This document shows positions 1 to 8,874 of a DNA stretch of 64,000 nucleotides, one piece after another (position 1 is the first letter of the stretch; the number at the start of each line of letters is the position of its first letter). The stretch comes from a bacterium 1xD8-48 (GTDB lineage: Bacteria > Bacillota > Clostridia > Lachnospirales > Lachnospiraceae). The DNA is taken from contig QZDS01000007.1 of the NCBI GenBank assembly GCA_009917455.1, positions 1-64,000 on the forward strand. Direction: 5' to 3'. Under the pieces are notes generated by a model that saw only the letters and a program-made list of their open reading frames with translations, was not told the DNA's origin and searched no databases. Position numbers and translations under genes: made by a program.

Positions 1-204
1 TTTTGGACTTCAGTGCCTTTTGCCACCTTATCCGTATTTCCGAGCCTTATATGCGGTTCCTGTCCGTCAGGCCGGAGGTTTGCTTGCAGCTTCTTTCAGA
101 TTCCGTCTCACGGCGGACACCCTTGCTGTTCAGCTATGTGCTTCGTCGTTGCCTACGCGCACTCGGGACTTACACCCGTTAGAGAACGCCCATGCTGGGC
201 AAAC
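1..204 (-). mobile_element. Group II intron, 5' part (domain I), continues off the left edge
   Basis: Read on the minus strand from about 204 down to 1, this stretch resembles the 5' end of bacterial group II intron RNAs. It has a short GCCCA-GCA-TGGGC hairpin (188-200), then GGGTGTAAGTCCCGAGTGC (163-181), then a GTCCGCC-GTGA-GACGGA-type hairpin and the run GAATCTGAAAGAAGC, all typical of domain I in LtrA-type introns of gut Firmicutes. The start GTTTG differs slightly from the usual GTGYG, so the exact 5' splice point (about 204/205) is uncertain. The remaining domains and any reverse transcriptase would lie left of the window. Identification rests on remembered sequence resemblance, not on a covariance search. 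Confidence 0.72.
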
Positions 205-206
205 AA

Positions 207-238
207 AATGCGTACTGCCATATAAAGCAGTACGCATA
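207..238 (-). terminator. Terminator hairpin of the secreted-protein gene, abutting the intron
   Basis: On the minus strand an 11-bp perfect stem ATGCGTACTGC / GCAGTACGCAT encloses an 8-nt loop and is followed by only three Ts before the intron-like sequence begins. It lies 35 bases beyond the stop codon at 273, as expected for an intrinsic terminator. The T-tract appears cut short by the intron. Confidence 0.75.
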
Positions 239-272
239 TCACCACACTTAATAAAATCTATACTGTTCTTAT

Positions 273-836
273 TTACTGTGCAACCTCAACGAATGCAAGA
301 ACTCCATTTCCTGTCATATCTACTACAACATGGTCGTCTCTTACTTCTGTAACATTTTGCTCTACCCAAGTGCCGTCAGCATATCTGTAAGCTTTAACAT
401 TCTGTCCTGCAACAATACCAGGCATGTAGAAGTTTACGTTTGCTACACTGTATTTAAGAGGAGCCGGTCCTTTTACTGTAACAACATTCAACACTTTCCC
501 GCCCAGAGTAGCCGCAAACTTCTGTGCAACGCCTGAATAATCTGCGTTTGCCTTCAAAACTGAGAAAGTAAGGTTTGTCGCCTGGCCATCAACAACAACA
601 TCGCCGCCCTGTGCAACCGGAATAGAATCCTCTAACAGCCATGTGCCTGTTACAGCGTTGTTCATGTACTCTCCTACCAACTTGTCTTCCTCGATAGCTG
701 CTACTGTTATGTTAGGGTCTCCAACATTAGATGAATCCTCCAGATAAACTGCTTTAGGAGGCTCATAATCCTTTGCCATAACAGGCATGGAAAATAACAT
801 TGTTCCAATGAGTGTTAATGCTAATATTTTTTTCAT
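273..836 (-). CDS. Secreted protein of unknown function
   Basis: A 187-residue protein with a classical signal peptide (MKK, then a hydrophobic stretch, then SMPVMA, with likely cleavage after VMA). The mature part is acidic and mostly beta-like, with no cysteines and no motif I recognise. The C-terminal third contains a YRYADGTWVEQNV segment and ends in GVLAFVEVAQ, which resembles small secreted beta-domains of Lachnospiraceae, but I cannot name a family. The start was set at 836 because AAGGAGG is spaced 9 bases from that ATG; an in-frame ATG at 842 sits too close to it. It is monocistronic, with a perfect promoter upstream and its own terminator downstream, which suggests high expression. 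Confidence 0.8.
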   Translation of the reverse strand: MKKILALTLIGTMLFSMPVMAKDYEPPKAVYLEDSSNVGDPNITVAAIEEDKLVGEYMNNAVTGTWLLEDSIPVAQGGDVVVDGQATNLTFSVLKANADYSGVAQKFAATLGGKVLNVVTVKGPAPLKYSVANVNFYMPGIVAGQNVKAYRYADGTWVEQNVTEVRDDHVVVDMTGNGVLAFVEVAQ

Positions 837-915
837 TACCATTATCTCCTTCCTTAATCTTAAGTGTGGTGTTTGTATATTCCTGCCGTTAAGTTGGAAT
901 ATTTTACAAAAAGTT

Positions 916-944
916 ATTATATTATTTTTGATAAATGATGTCAA
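916..944 (-). promoter_or_regulatory. Consensus sigma-A promoter for the secreted protein
   Basis: On the minus strand TTGACA (939-944) and TATAAT (916-921) are separated by exactly 17 bases; both hexamers match the consensus fully. Transcription would begin about 70 bases before the start codon. Confidence 0.85.
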
Positions 945-1064
945 TTCTTTTACTGAAAATTCCTAAATGTCCACCTGTACCATCCATGCTCCTTTTCTTC
1001 CAGCCCAATATGGCAATCACCTTCATCATCATTTTATGCGCCATATATCATAGGCTTTCTGAAT

Positions 1065-1496
1065 TTAATGTAATCCCAGCTCTTCCCCCGTGATGGTGCT
1101 GATTCCGTTATCCTCAAGAAGCGCTATCAGCCCGTCCGAATCCGCCACGCGGAAAATCATACAGGCCATCCCGTCCTTCTGTCCGAAAACAGAATACATA
1201 TATTCCACGTCAATCTCCTCCCGTGAAATCACGCCGAGCACCTTGCTAAGGCCCCCGGGAGTGTCTGAAACCGCCACGCCCACCACCGGCGTCATGGTCA
1301 GAATAAATCCGTTCTCTAAAAGAATGGAGGAAGCCTTTGAGGCATCGTCCACAATGAGCCGCAAAACGCCGTAATCCGCTGTCTCCGCAATACTGATTGC
1401 CCGCATATTCACCTGATTTTCCGAGAGAATCCCGGTGATATCCGCAAGCTGTCCCGCTTTATTTTCAAGAAATACAGAAATCTGAGGTATCGTCAT
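1065..1496 (-). CDS. ACT-domain protein of the arylpyruvate operon
   Basis: A 143-residue protein consisting of two ACT-type ligand-binding modules. The first starts at MTIPQISVFLENKAGQLADI and the second near residue 70 (GGLSKVLGVISREEIDVEY). Stand-alone tandem ACT proteins of this kind usually bind an amino acid and act as allosteric partners or sensors. They commonly sit beside phenylacetate-CoA ligase and indolepyruvate oxidoreductase genes, as here. The start at 1496 follows GGGAGGGG; a longer frame to 1598 would overlap the preceding gene. It is the last gene of the operon, 16 bases after the PaaK-type ligase. The ligand is inferred to be an aromatic amino acid or 2-oxoacid from context only. 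Confidence 0.85.
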   Translation of the reverse strand: MTIPQISVFLENKAGQLADITGILSENQVNMRAISIAETADYGVLRLIVDDASKASSILLENGFILTMTPVVGVAVSDTPGGLSKVLGVISREEIDVEYMYSVFGQKDGMACMIFRVADSDGLIALLEDNGISTITGEELGLH

Positions 1497-1512
1497 ATTT
1501 TTCCCCTCCCTT

Positions 1513-2811
1513 TTAAATTTTCCGTTTGTCAATAACACGTACTGCCTTGCCTTCACTTCTTGCAATAGACTTGGGCGCCACCAGACGCACCCTTGCATAG
1601 ATTCCCAGCATGGCCTTAAGCGCAGATACCAGACCCTTTTCCATCTCCGTAATCTTACCCAGATTATCCGAAAAGTTCGAAGGCGCCATCTCCACCATTA
1701 CCTCGAGGGTATCGGAATTATTGATACGGTCCACAATAATCTGATAATTTGCCGGATATCCCTGCTCCATAAGCACTGTCTCAATCTGCGACGGGAACAC
1801 ATTGACTCCTTTGACGATAAGCATATCGTCGCTTCTGCCCATGGGCTTGCTCATCTTCACATGGGTGCGGCCGCAGGAGCACTTCTCTCTGGTAAGCACG
1901 CAGATATCTCTTGTGCGGTAGCGCAGAAGGGGAAACGCCTCCTTGGTAATCGCGGTGAACACCAGCTCGCCTTTGCTGCCCTCCGGGAGAACCTCTCCCG
2001 TATCCGGGTCGATAATCTCGGCGATAAAGTGGTCTTCATTGATATGCATTCCGGTCTGTTCGCTGCACTCAAAGGCAACTCCCGGCCCGCTGGTTTCCGT
2101 GAGCCCGTAAATATCATAGGCTTTGATTCCCAGCTTCTCCTGGATATCCTGCCGCATCTCCTCGCTCCACGCCTCGGCGCCAAAAATTCCGGCTTTCAGC
2201 TTAATCTTATCCCGAAGCCCCCGCTCGTGGATGCTCTCCGCCAGAAAAGCGGCGTAAGATGGCGTACAGCACAGAATCGTTGATTCCAAATCCACCATAA
2301 ACTGGAGCTGGCGGTCCGTATTTCCCGACGACATGGGAAGGGTGAGGCATCCCACCTTATGGCTCCCGCCATTGAGTCCGGGACCGCCGGTGAAAAGGCC
2401 GTAGCCATAGCTGACATGACAGACATCCTCGCTGGTGCCGCCTGCCGCCATAATCGCGCGGGCGCAGCAGTCCTCCCACAGGTCAATGTCATGCTGGGTG
2501 TAGAACGCCACTACTCTGCGTCCCGTGGTTCCCGATGTGGACTGGATTCTCACACAGTCCTTAAGGGGCTTTGCAAGCAGTCCATAAGGATAAGCCTCCC
2601 GCAAATCGTCTTTCGTCAGGAAAGGCAGCTTATGCAAATCCTCCACGCCCTGAATATCCTCAGGCGTAACCCCCTTTTCCTCCATCTTTTTGCGATAGTA
2701 GGGAACATTGTCCCATACATGGCGCACCTGTCTGACCAGCCGCTCATTCTGCCACGCTAAAATCTCCTCCCGGCTGGCAGTTTCAATCTCTTTCTGATAA
2801 TACCGTTCCAT
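1513..2811 (-). CDS. paaK: Phenylacetate-CoA ligase family protein (AMP-forming)
   Basis: A 432-residue adenylate-forming enzyme that would activate an arylacetate with ATP and CoA. The P-loop-like STSGTTGRRV lies near residue 90, the adenylate-binding YGLTETSGPG near 235, and LLRYRTRD plus the zinc-type CSCGRTH near 310. The C-terminal lid domain begins around MGRSDDMLIVKGVNVFP. Length and motif order are normal for the PaaK family. The start at 2811 is chosen because GGAGGAG lies 8 bases upstream; the frame extends to 2856 but would overlap iorB. It lies between iorB and the ACT gene. The exact aryl substrate (phenylacetate, indoleacetate or hydroxyphenylacetate) cannot be told from sequence. 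Confidence 0.88.
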   Translation of the reverse strand: MERYYQKEIETASREEILAWQNERLVRQVRHVWDNVPYYRKKMEEKGVTPEDIQGVEDLHKLPFLTKDDLREAYPYGLLAKPLKDCVRIQSTSGTTGRRVVAFYTQHDIDLWEDCCARAIMAAGGTSEDVCHVSYGYGLFTGGPGLNGGSHKVGCLTLPMSSGNTDRQLQFMVDLESTILCCTPSYAAFLAESIHERGLRDKIKLKAGIFGAEAWSEEMRQDIQEKLGIKAYDIYGLTETSGPGVAFECSEQTGMHINEDHFIAEIIDPDTGEVLPEGSKGELVFTAITKEAFPLLRYRTRDICVLTREKCSCGRTHVKMSKPMGRSDDMLIVKGVNVFPSQIETVLMEQGYPANYQIIVDRINNSDTLEVMVEMAPSNFSDNLGKITEMEKGLVSALKAMLGIYARVRLVAPKSIARSEGKAVRVIDKRKI

Positions 2812-2833
2812 AAAAGTTTCTCCTCCTCGTTTT

Positions 2834-3406
2834 TCAGGCGCTTCGCCCCAGTTCAAACGCCTTTTTATTCAACTCCAGAAATTTAGGCGGCACACTTTGT
2901 TCTATCGCCTCCATCCATTCCTCCTGCGTAAAATCAAAGTGTCTGGATAATCTTCCCATAAGCACCAGATTCACGGCCTTGCTGCTCCCCGCTTCCTGGG
3001 CAAGGGAAAGCGCGTCAAGGGCATCCACATTGATTCCGGCAGCCTTCATCGTCTGCTCCAGATTTTCAGGATATTCCGCCATCCCCGCAATCACCGGCAT
3101 GGGGTTAATCTGCTGGCTGTTCACAATAATCCTGCCTTCCGGCTTTAAATATTCCGTGTAGCGTGCCGCCTCTAAAAGCTCAAAGGAAAGAATGCAGTCC
3201 GCCTGTCCCCTGTCGATAATGGGGGAAAAGACTCTCTCACCCCATCTTACATAAGTAACCACGCTTCCGCCCCTCTGACTCATTCCGTGAACCTCGCTGA
3301 CCTTCACATCATATCCCTTTCCAAGAAGCAGGCGCCCTAAAAGCTTACTGGCAAGCAGGGTGCCCTGTCCCCCTACGCCTACAATCATGATATTCTTCGT
3401 TTCCAT
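2834..3406 (-). CDS. iorB: Indolepyruvate ferredoxin oxidoreductase, beta subunit
   Basis: A 190-residue gamma-domain-type subunit of the 2-oxoacid:ferredoxin oxidoreductase superfamily. The N-terminus VGVGGQGTLLASKLLG and the following VSEVHGMSQRGGSVVTYVRWG are hallmarks of IorB. With IorA it decarboxylates arylpyruvates to arylacetyl-CoA, reducing ferredoxin. The start at 3406 follows GAGG with 6-base spacing. It ends 22 bases before the PaaK-type ligase start and lies directly downstream of iorA. Confidence 0.93.
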   Translation of the reverse strand: METKNIMIVGVGGQGTLLASKLLGRLLLGKGYDVKVSEVHGMSQRGGSVVTYVRWGERVFSPIIDRGQADCILSFELLEAARYTEYLKPEGRIIVNSQQINPMPVIAGMAEYPENLEQTMKAAGINVDALDALSLAQEAGSSKAVNLVLMGRLSRHFDFTQEEWMEAIEQSVPPKFLELNKKAFELGRSA

Positions 3407-3452
3407 ACTTATCCTCATTTCCGCGCCGCCTTTCGCGCAACTTTCTTACCTC

Positions 3453-5180
3453 TCACCGCAATGCGTCAAACTTACAGAGCTGCTTACAGACTCCGCAGCC
3501 CACACAGAGCGTATCGTCAATCTTCGCCTTTCCGTTTTCCATGCTGATAGCCGGACAGCCTATGTTCATACACGCCTTACAGCCCTTGCACTTTTCCGAA
3601 TCGGAACAGATTGGTCCCGGGTGCTTCACATATTTCAGCAGCGCGCAGGGACGCCGGGAAATGATAACGGAAGGTTCGTCTGCTGAAAGCTCCTCCGTAA
3701 TCGCCGCCTTACAGGTCTCCATATCATAGGGGTCCACCACCCTCACCCTCCTGATTCCCACGGCATGGCACAGGCTTTCCAAATCAATCTTCGTACAGGG
3801 GTCCCCTTTCAGGTTATAGCCTGTGGTTGGATTCTGCTGATGTCCCGTCATGCCCGTAATAGAGTTGTCAAGTATGATTACCGTGGCATTCGATTCATTG
3901 TAAGCGATGTTAATCAGACCGGTGACGCCGGAATGGATAAAAGTGGAATCGCCGATGACCGCCACAGTCCTTCCCGCCGTTCCTTCCTCCCCGGCCTTTA
4001 CGAAGCCGTGAAGCCCCGAGACGGAAGCGCCCATACACACGGTAGTGTCAATGGCGCCAAGAGGCGCTACCGCTCCTAACGTATAGCATCCGATATCGCC
4101 CATCACCGTAAGCTTTAATTTCTTTAAGACATAAAAGATACTGCGGTGGGGACAGCCCGCGCACATAACCGGAGGCCGGGCCGGAATCGTTTCATCCAGC
4201 AAAACGCCCCGCTGCGCCTCTCCCCCCAGCCTTTCCTTTACCAGATTCTGGCCAAGTTCTCCGATATTGGAAAACAGCTCTTTTCCCGATACCGTAAGCC
4301 CCAGGTTCCTGCAATGAGTCTCTATAAAGCCGTCCAGTTCCTCCACCACGATAAGCTTCTCTACCGTGTCTGCAAAATCCTTTATCTTCCGTACCGGCAT
4401 GGGCCATATCATACCAAGCTTCAAAACGGGATAAGTATCGCCGAAAGCCTCCTTCACATACTGATAGCATGTGGAGGAAGTAATGATACCGACAGAAGCA
4501 TCCTCTCCCGGCTCAAGCCTGTTAATCTCCGCTGTCTCCGCCCACTCCGTCAAAGCTTCGGTACGCGCTTCCACCATGGGATGACGCCGCCTGGCGTTGG
4601 CAGGCATCATAATATATTTTGCCGGATTCTTCTCATACTTCCTGCGCTCCGGCATCACCCTTTCTCCCGGCTCCACCACGCTCTGGGAGTGGCTTACACG
4701 GGTACACATCTTAATCAGAACCGGCGTGTCAAACTTTTCGGAAAGCTCATAGCCAAGCTTTACAAAGGCAATGGCCTCCGCAGAGTCCGAGGGCTCTAAC
4801 ATGGGAAGCTTTGCCGCCTGCGCATAATGGCGGGAATCCTGTTCATTCTGAGAGCTGTGCATACCGGCGTCGTCCGCCACGCCGATTAGCAGTCCGGCGT
4901 TTACGCCGGTGTAGGAAGCGGTAAACAACGGGTCGGCCGCCACGTTAAGCCCCACATGCTTCATGCCGCAAAAGCTTCTCCTGCCGGCAAGCGCGGCGCC
5001 TAACGCCGCTTCAAGGGCCACCTTTTCGTTGGGCGCCCACTCTGCGTATAATTCCTCGTATTTTGCGGCGTACTCTGTAATCTCCGTACTGGGAGTTCCC
5101 GGGTAACTGGAGACAAAGCAGCACCCCGCCTCATAAAGTCCCCTGGCAACCGCCTCGTTGCCAAGCATCAATGTTTTCAT
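3453..5180 (-). CDS. iorA: Indolepyruvate ferredoxin oxidoreductase, alpha subunit
   Basis: A 575-residue thiamine-diphosphate enzyme. The N-terminal pyrimidine-binding domain contains the SSYPGTPSTEI segment (residues 24-34). The TPP/metal-binding domain near residues 360-440 includes GDIGCYTLGAVAPLGA and GDSTFIHSGVTGLINIAYN. The C-terminus carries two 4Fe-4S motifs (CKGCKACMNIGCP and CVGCGVCKQLC). The enzyme oxidises arylpyruvates, formed by transamination of Trp, Phe or Tyr, to arylacetyl-CoA with reduced ferredoxin. Length is normal. It is followed by iorB 46 bases later and preceded by a sodium symporter gene 15 bases upstream. Confidence 0.95.
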   Translation of the reverse strand: MKTLMLGNEAVARGLYEAGCCFVSSYPGTPSTEITEYAAKYEELYAEWAPNEKVALEAALGAALAGRRSFCGMKHVGLNVAADPLFTASYTGVNAGLLIGVADDAGMHSSQNEQDSRHYAQAAKLPMLEPSDSAEAIAFVKLGYELSEKFDTPVLIKMCTRVSHSQSVVEPGERVMPERRKYEKNPAKYIMMPANARRRHPMVEARTEALTEWAETAEINRLEPGEDASVGIITSSTCYQYVKEAFGDTYPVLKLGMIWPMPVRKIKDFADTVEKLIVVEELDGFIETHCRNLGLTVSGKELFSNIGELGQNLVKERLGGEAQRGVLLDETIPARPPVMCAGCPHRSIFYVLKKLKLTVMGDIGCYTLGAVAPLGAIDTTVCMGASVSGLHGFVKAGEEGTAGRTVAVIGDSTFIHSGVTGLINIAYNESNATVIILDNSITGMTGHQQNPTTGYNLKGDPCTKIDLESLCHAVGIRRVRVVDPYDMETCKAAITEELSADEPSVIISRRPCALLKYVKHPGPICSDSEKCKGCKACMNIGCPAISMENGKAKIDDTLCVGCGVCKQLCKFDALR

Positions 5181-5195
5181 ATATTCTTTTCCTCC

Positions 5196-6740
5196 TTAAT
5201 CGCCGATGGAATCCGTCACCGAAACGGTCACCTTTTTCTCGTAGCATGAGAAAATCTTCTCCAGTTCTTCCTGTCCGGGAGCTTTTGTCACCACGCTCAC
5301 CAAAGGCACAATCACAAGCCCCGCCAGCATACAGAATGCGCCGGCATTAATCGGGGACTGCAGAAAAGCCGGGAAAGCGGAACGGAAGAAAATATTTGCC
5401 AGCATCACAACCGTGGAGAAGATAAAGCTCACGCAGCAGGCCGCCTTTGTGGTCCGCTTCCAGTATAATCCGTAGAGAAAGGGCGCCAGAAACGCACCTG
5501 CCAGCGCGCCCCAGCTTACGCCCATGAGCTGCGCGATAAACGTAACGTTGGAACGGTATTGAATCAGCGCAAGCACCACGGAAATTGCAATAAACACCAC
5601 CAGCAGGCCGCGCATCCATTTCACCTTCTGCTTTTCACTCATATCCTTAATCAGGTTGTCCTTGATAAAGTCCAGCGTCAGAGTGGAGCTGGACGCCAGA
5701 ACCAGCGAGGATAAGGTGGACATGGAAGCGGAAAGCACCAAAATCACCACAACCGCAATCAGAATGGCAGGCAGACCGGAGAGCATGGCGGGTATCACCG
5801 AATCGTAACCGCCCGCCGCAATATCGATTCTGTCGCTGAAAAGCCGTCCGAAGCCGCCCAGAAAATAACAGCCGCCCGCAACGATAAGCGCGAAAACGGT
5901 GGAAATAATCATTCCCTTGTTGATTGCGCTCTCGCTCTTGATTGCATAAAACTTCTGCACCATCTGGGGGAGCCCCCAGGTTCCAAGGCTGGTGAGTATC
6001 ACCACGCCCAGAAGGTTTGCGGGGTCCGGCCCGAAAAAGGAATTAAAGACTCCCGGCGCGGAGGACACCGTCTCGTCGCTTACCGCGGAAAGCGCATTCA
6101 GCGCTGCAAGAAAGCCTCCCTGACTGTTCAGCACCGCGGCAATCACGGCGACAATGCCGAAAATCATGATAATTCCCTGAATAAAATCGTTGATGGCGGT
6201 CGCCATATAGCCTCCGGCTATGACATAAATACCGGTCAGTACCGCCATAACGATTACGCATACACTGTAATCGATATCAAAAGCCATGCCGAACAGACGG
6301 CTCAGTCCGTTGTAGAGACTGGCTGTATAGGGAATCAGAAAAATGAAGATAATCACCGAAGCCGCAAGCCGCAGGGGTTTGCTCCCGAAACGCTGCCCGA
6401 AAAATTCCGGCATGGTGGCGCTGTCCAAATGCTGGGTCATAATCCGGGTGCGGCGTCCCAGCACCGCCCATGCCAGCAGAGAGCCTAAAAAAGCGTTCCC
6501 GATTCCCGCCCAGGTAGCGGCAATTCCGTATTTCCATCCGAACTGTCCCGCATATCCCACGAAAACCACTGCCGAAAAGTAGCTGGTTCCATAGGCAAAA
6601 GCGGTAAGCCAGGGGCCTACGCTTCTTCCGCCCAGCACGAACCCGTTTACGTCTGTGGCATGACGGCGGCAGTAAAGGCCGATGCCAATCATCACGCCAA
6701 AGAAAACAAGAAGCATTAACAGTTTAATAAAGATATCCAT
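5196..6740 (-). CDS. Sodium:solute symporter family transporter
   Basis: A 514-residue integral membrane protein with about 13 hydrophobic segments, of the SSS family. Typical features are the early GLYCRRHATDVNGFVLGGR loop, the AFAYGTSYFSAVVFVGYAG segment in TM2 and IAGGYMATAINDFIQGIIM in the middle. The family imports organic acids, amino acids or sugars with Na+. Its position between an acyl-CoA ligase gene (16 bases upstream) and iorA (15 bases downstream) suggests an aromatic acid or amino acid as substrate, but that is inference. The start follows GAGGGGG with 9-base spacing. Confidence 0.88.
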   Translation of the reverse strand: MDIFIKLLMLLVFFGVMIGIGLYCRRHATDVNGFVLGGRSVGPWLTAFAYGTSYFSAVVFVGYAGQFGWKYGIAATWAGIGNAFLGSLLAWAVLGRRTRIMTQHLDSATMPEFFGQRFGSKPLRLAASVIIFIFLIPYTASLYNGLSRLFGMAFDIDYSVCVIVMAVLTGIYVIAGGYMATAINDFIQGIIMIFGIVAVIAAVLNSQGGFLAALNALSAVSDETVSSAPGVFNSFFGPDPANLLGVVILTSLGTWGLPQMVQKFYAIKSESAINKGMIISTVFALIVAGGCYFLGGFGRLFSDRIDIAAGGYDSVIPAMLSGLPAILIAVVVILVLSASMSTLSSLVLASSSTLTLDFIKDNLIKDMSEKQKVKWMRGLLVVFIAISVVLALIQYRSNVTFIAQLMGVSWGALAGAFLAPFLYGLYWKRTTKAACCVSFIFSTVVMLANIFFRSAFPAFLQSPINAGAFCMLAGLVIVPLVSVVTKAPGQEELEKIFSCYEKKVTVSVTDSIGD

Positions 6741-6755
6741 TTTAATTTTCCCCCT

Positions 6756-8393
6756 CTAGTTTCTCGTCTGCGCTTCCACAAGACTCCCGTGGCAGTAGCG
6801 CTCCCGAAGCAACGGTTTCTCAATCTTTCCCGTGGGATTTCTCGGCACCTTTTCAAAAATAACTTTCCTTGGACGTTTATATCTGGGAAGCTCCCTGCAG
6901 AAATCCATAATTTCCTCCTCGCTGCAGGATACGCCCTCCTTCAGCTCGATAACCGCCGCCGCAATCTCGCCCAATCTTGCGTCCGGCATACCGATAACGG
7001 CCACGTCCTTGATTTTGTCGTTCCGGCGCAAAAAGTCCTCAATCTGAACCGGGTAAAGATTCTCTCCCCCGGAGATGATAACGTCCTTTTTCCTGTCAAC
7101 CAGATAGATGAAGCCGTCCTCGTCCATACGAGCCATATCGCCCGTATAGAGCCATCCGTCCTTTAAAACCTCCTCCGTCGCCTCGGGATTTTTATAATAG
7201 CAGAGCATGACGCCCGGGCCATGGACAATGAGCTCGCCCACCTCGCCTCCGGCTCTTTCCTGCCCCTGTTCATCAACAATTTTCGCCTCCCAGTGGAAGC
7301 CCGGCTTTCCGACAGCCCCTACTTTATGTATATTTTCCACTCCCAGATGGACGCAGCCGGGCCCTATGGATTCGCTGAGACCGTAGTTTGTGTCGTACTG
7401 GTGATGGGGAAAATGCTTTTTCCAGCGCTGAATCAGGCTGGGCGGAACCGGCTGTGCCCCGATATGCATCAGCCGCCACTGTTCCAGCAGATAGTGACCC
7501 ATCTCCACCTTGCCGGAGTCAATCGCATCCAGAAGGTCCTGTGCCCAGGGAACCAGGAGCCACACAATGGTACACTTTTCTTCCGTAACCGCCCGGAGAA
7601 CCCACTCCGGCTTTACGCCCCGGAGAATCACCGCCTTGCCGGCGGAAATCAGGGAGCCGAACCAGTGCATCTTGGCTCCGGTATGGTAGAGCGGCGGAAT
7701 ACACAAAAACACATCCTCACGGGTCTGTCCGTGATGGTTTTGCTCCGTCTCGCAGGAAGAACGAAGGGCTCTGTGATTGTGCAGAATCGCTTTGGGGAAT
7801 CCGGTGGTGCCGGAGGAAAAGTAAATCGCCGCGTAATCCGTCTCCTGCAAGGCAACCGGCGGCGCGCTGGAAGAACAAAATCCCATGAGCTTTAGAAAGT
7901 CCTCCGTGTAGGACGGCCCGTCCTGGCCCGGGAAGAACATCATTTTAACTCCCGGCAGTTCCTGCGCTATGGTATCCATACGGCTGATAAACTCCGGCCC
8001 GAAGATTAACACCTCCACATCCGCAAGCTCCAGACAGTATTTGATTTCTTCCGCAGAGTAGCGGAAGTTCAGCGGTACCGCCACAGCTCCCGCTTTTAAA
8101 ATACCAAAATAAACAGGCAGCCATTCCAGACAGTTCATCATCAAAATGCCCACCTTCGTCTCCCGTTTAAGCCCGCGGCTTAAGAGAAGATTTGCAAAAC
8201 GGTTGGCGCGCCTGTCAAAATCCGCCCAGCTTAATTCCCGGCGGTAGGGAGCGCCCTTACCCGCGCTCTCTATCAGGCTTGCCTCCCGCCAGGTAACGGC
8301 ACTGTCCCGCTCCTGGGAAGGATTCAGCTCCACCAGCGCCGTATCCGAACCGTAAAAACGGGCATTCCGCTCCAGAAATTCCGTGATTACCAT
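6756..8393 (-). CDS. AMP-dependent acyl-CoA synthetase
   Basis: A 545-residue member of the acyl-adenylate superfamily. The ATP-binding motif YFSSGTTGFPKAILHNH lies near residue 190. Later come YGLSESIGPG (near 335), GWLYTGDMARMDEDGF (near 415) and the C-terminal catalytic-lysine signature PRNPTGKIEKPLLRERY. It resembles medium/long-chain or aryl acyl-CoA ligases. In this operon it may activate arylacetates or other aryl acids imported by the neighbouring symporter, giving the operon two different CoA ligases. A Shine-Dalgarno AGGAGG precedes the start by 9 bases. Substrate unproven. Confidence 0.88.
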   Translation of the reverse strand: MVITEFLERNARFYGSDTALVELNPSQERDSAVTWREASLIESAGKGAPYRRELSWADFDRRANRFANLLLSRGLKRETKVGILMMNCLEWLPVYFGILKAGAVAVPLNFRYSAEEIKYCLELADVEVLIFGPEFISRMDTIAQELPGVKMMFFPGQDGPSYTEDFLKLMGFCSSSAPPVALQETDYAAIYFSSGTTGFPKAILHNHRALRSSCETEQNHHGQTREDVFLCIPPLYHTGAKMHWFGSLISAGKAVILRGVKPEWVLRAVTEEKCTIVWLLVPWAQDLLDAIDSGKVEMGHYLLEQWRLMHIGAQPVPPSLIQRWKKHFPHHQYDTNYGLSESIGPGCVHLGVENIHKVGAVGKPGFHWEAKIVDEQGQERAGGEVGELIVHGPGVMLCYYKNPEATEEVLKDGWLYTGDMARMDEDGFIYLVDRKKDVIISGGENLYPVQIEDFLRRNDKIKDVAVIGMPDARLGEIAAAVIELKEGVSCSEEEIMDFCRELPRYKRPRKVIFEKVPRNPTGKIEKPLLRERYCHGSLVEAQTRN

Positions 8394-8422
8394 GTTATGG
8401 TTCCTCCTTTTCGTATCCTCAA

Positions 8423-8839
8423 TTATGATTTATTGTGGGAAATAACATAACCGTTTACCGCAGCGTGCGCCACGTAGGTATCCAGCTCGTCCCTTACGTC
8501 CACCGCATAAAGAGCAGTAGTTTTTCCTGACCGCAGACACCATGCCTCCGCAATCAGACGCGTTCCCTTTGCGGGCGCAAGATAGGTAATGGAAACGTTC
8601 TGGCTGACGGTAACAGTCTCCCTCCCGGAATAACCGTTAGCCGCAACGGCGCAGGCAAAATCAGCAAGCGTAAAAACAGCCCCGCCCATGGGCACATGAT
8701 TTTCATTCATGTGCCGCTCCGTCAGCGTCAGGGAGCATACTGCCTTTCCGGGCTCTGCAAGGTCAATGACAATACCTGTAACCTCCGTTGCAAAACGGTC
8801 GTTTTGAAAACGGCTGCGAATTTCATCTAAAGCTGACAT
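8423..8839 (-). CDS. PaaI-type hotdog thioesterase
   Basis: A 138-residue single hotdog-fold protein. The segment HMNENHVPMGGAVFTLADFACAVAANG matches the PaaI family pattern (HxNxxGxxHGGxxxTLAD-like), and SVSITYLAPAKGTRLIAEA follows it. The family hydrolyses arylacetyl-CoA and related thioesters. It is the first gene of the operon, so free arylacetate could be released from the IorAB product. The usual catalytic Asp/Glu position appears as the D in TLADFA. A promoter lies directly upstream. Confidence 0.88.
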   Translation of the reverse strand: MSALDEIRSRFQNDRFATEVTGIVIDLAEPGKAVCSLTLTERHMNENHVPMGGAVFTLADFACAVAANGYSGRETVTVSQNVSITYLAPAKGTRLIAEAWCLRSGKTTALYAVDVRDELDTYVAHAAVNGYVISHNKS

Positions 8840-8874
8840 AAGCAGACTCCTTTCCTGTCAAAAATACTTTTAAT

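Noticed and set aside
1-352. Small plus-strand proteins at the left edge
   Set aside because: They lie antisense to the intron RNA and the secreted-protein gene and have no ribosome-binding sites.
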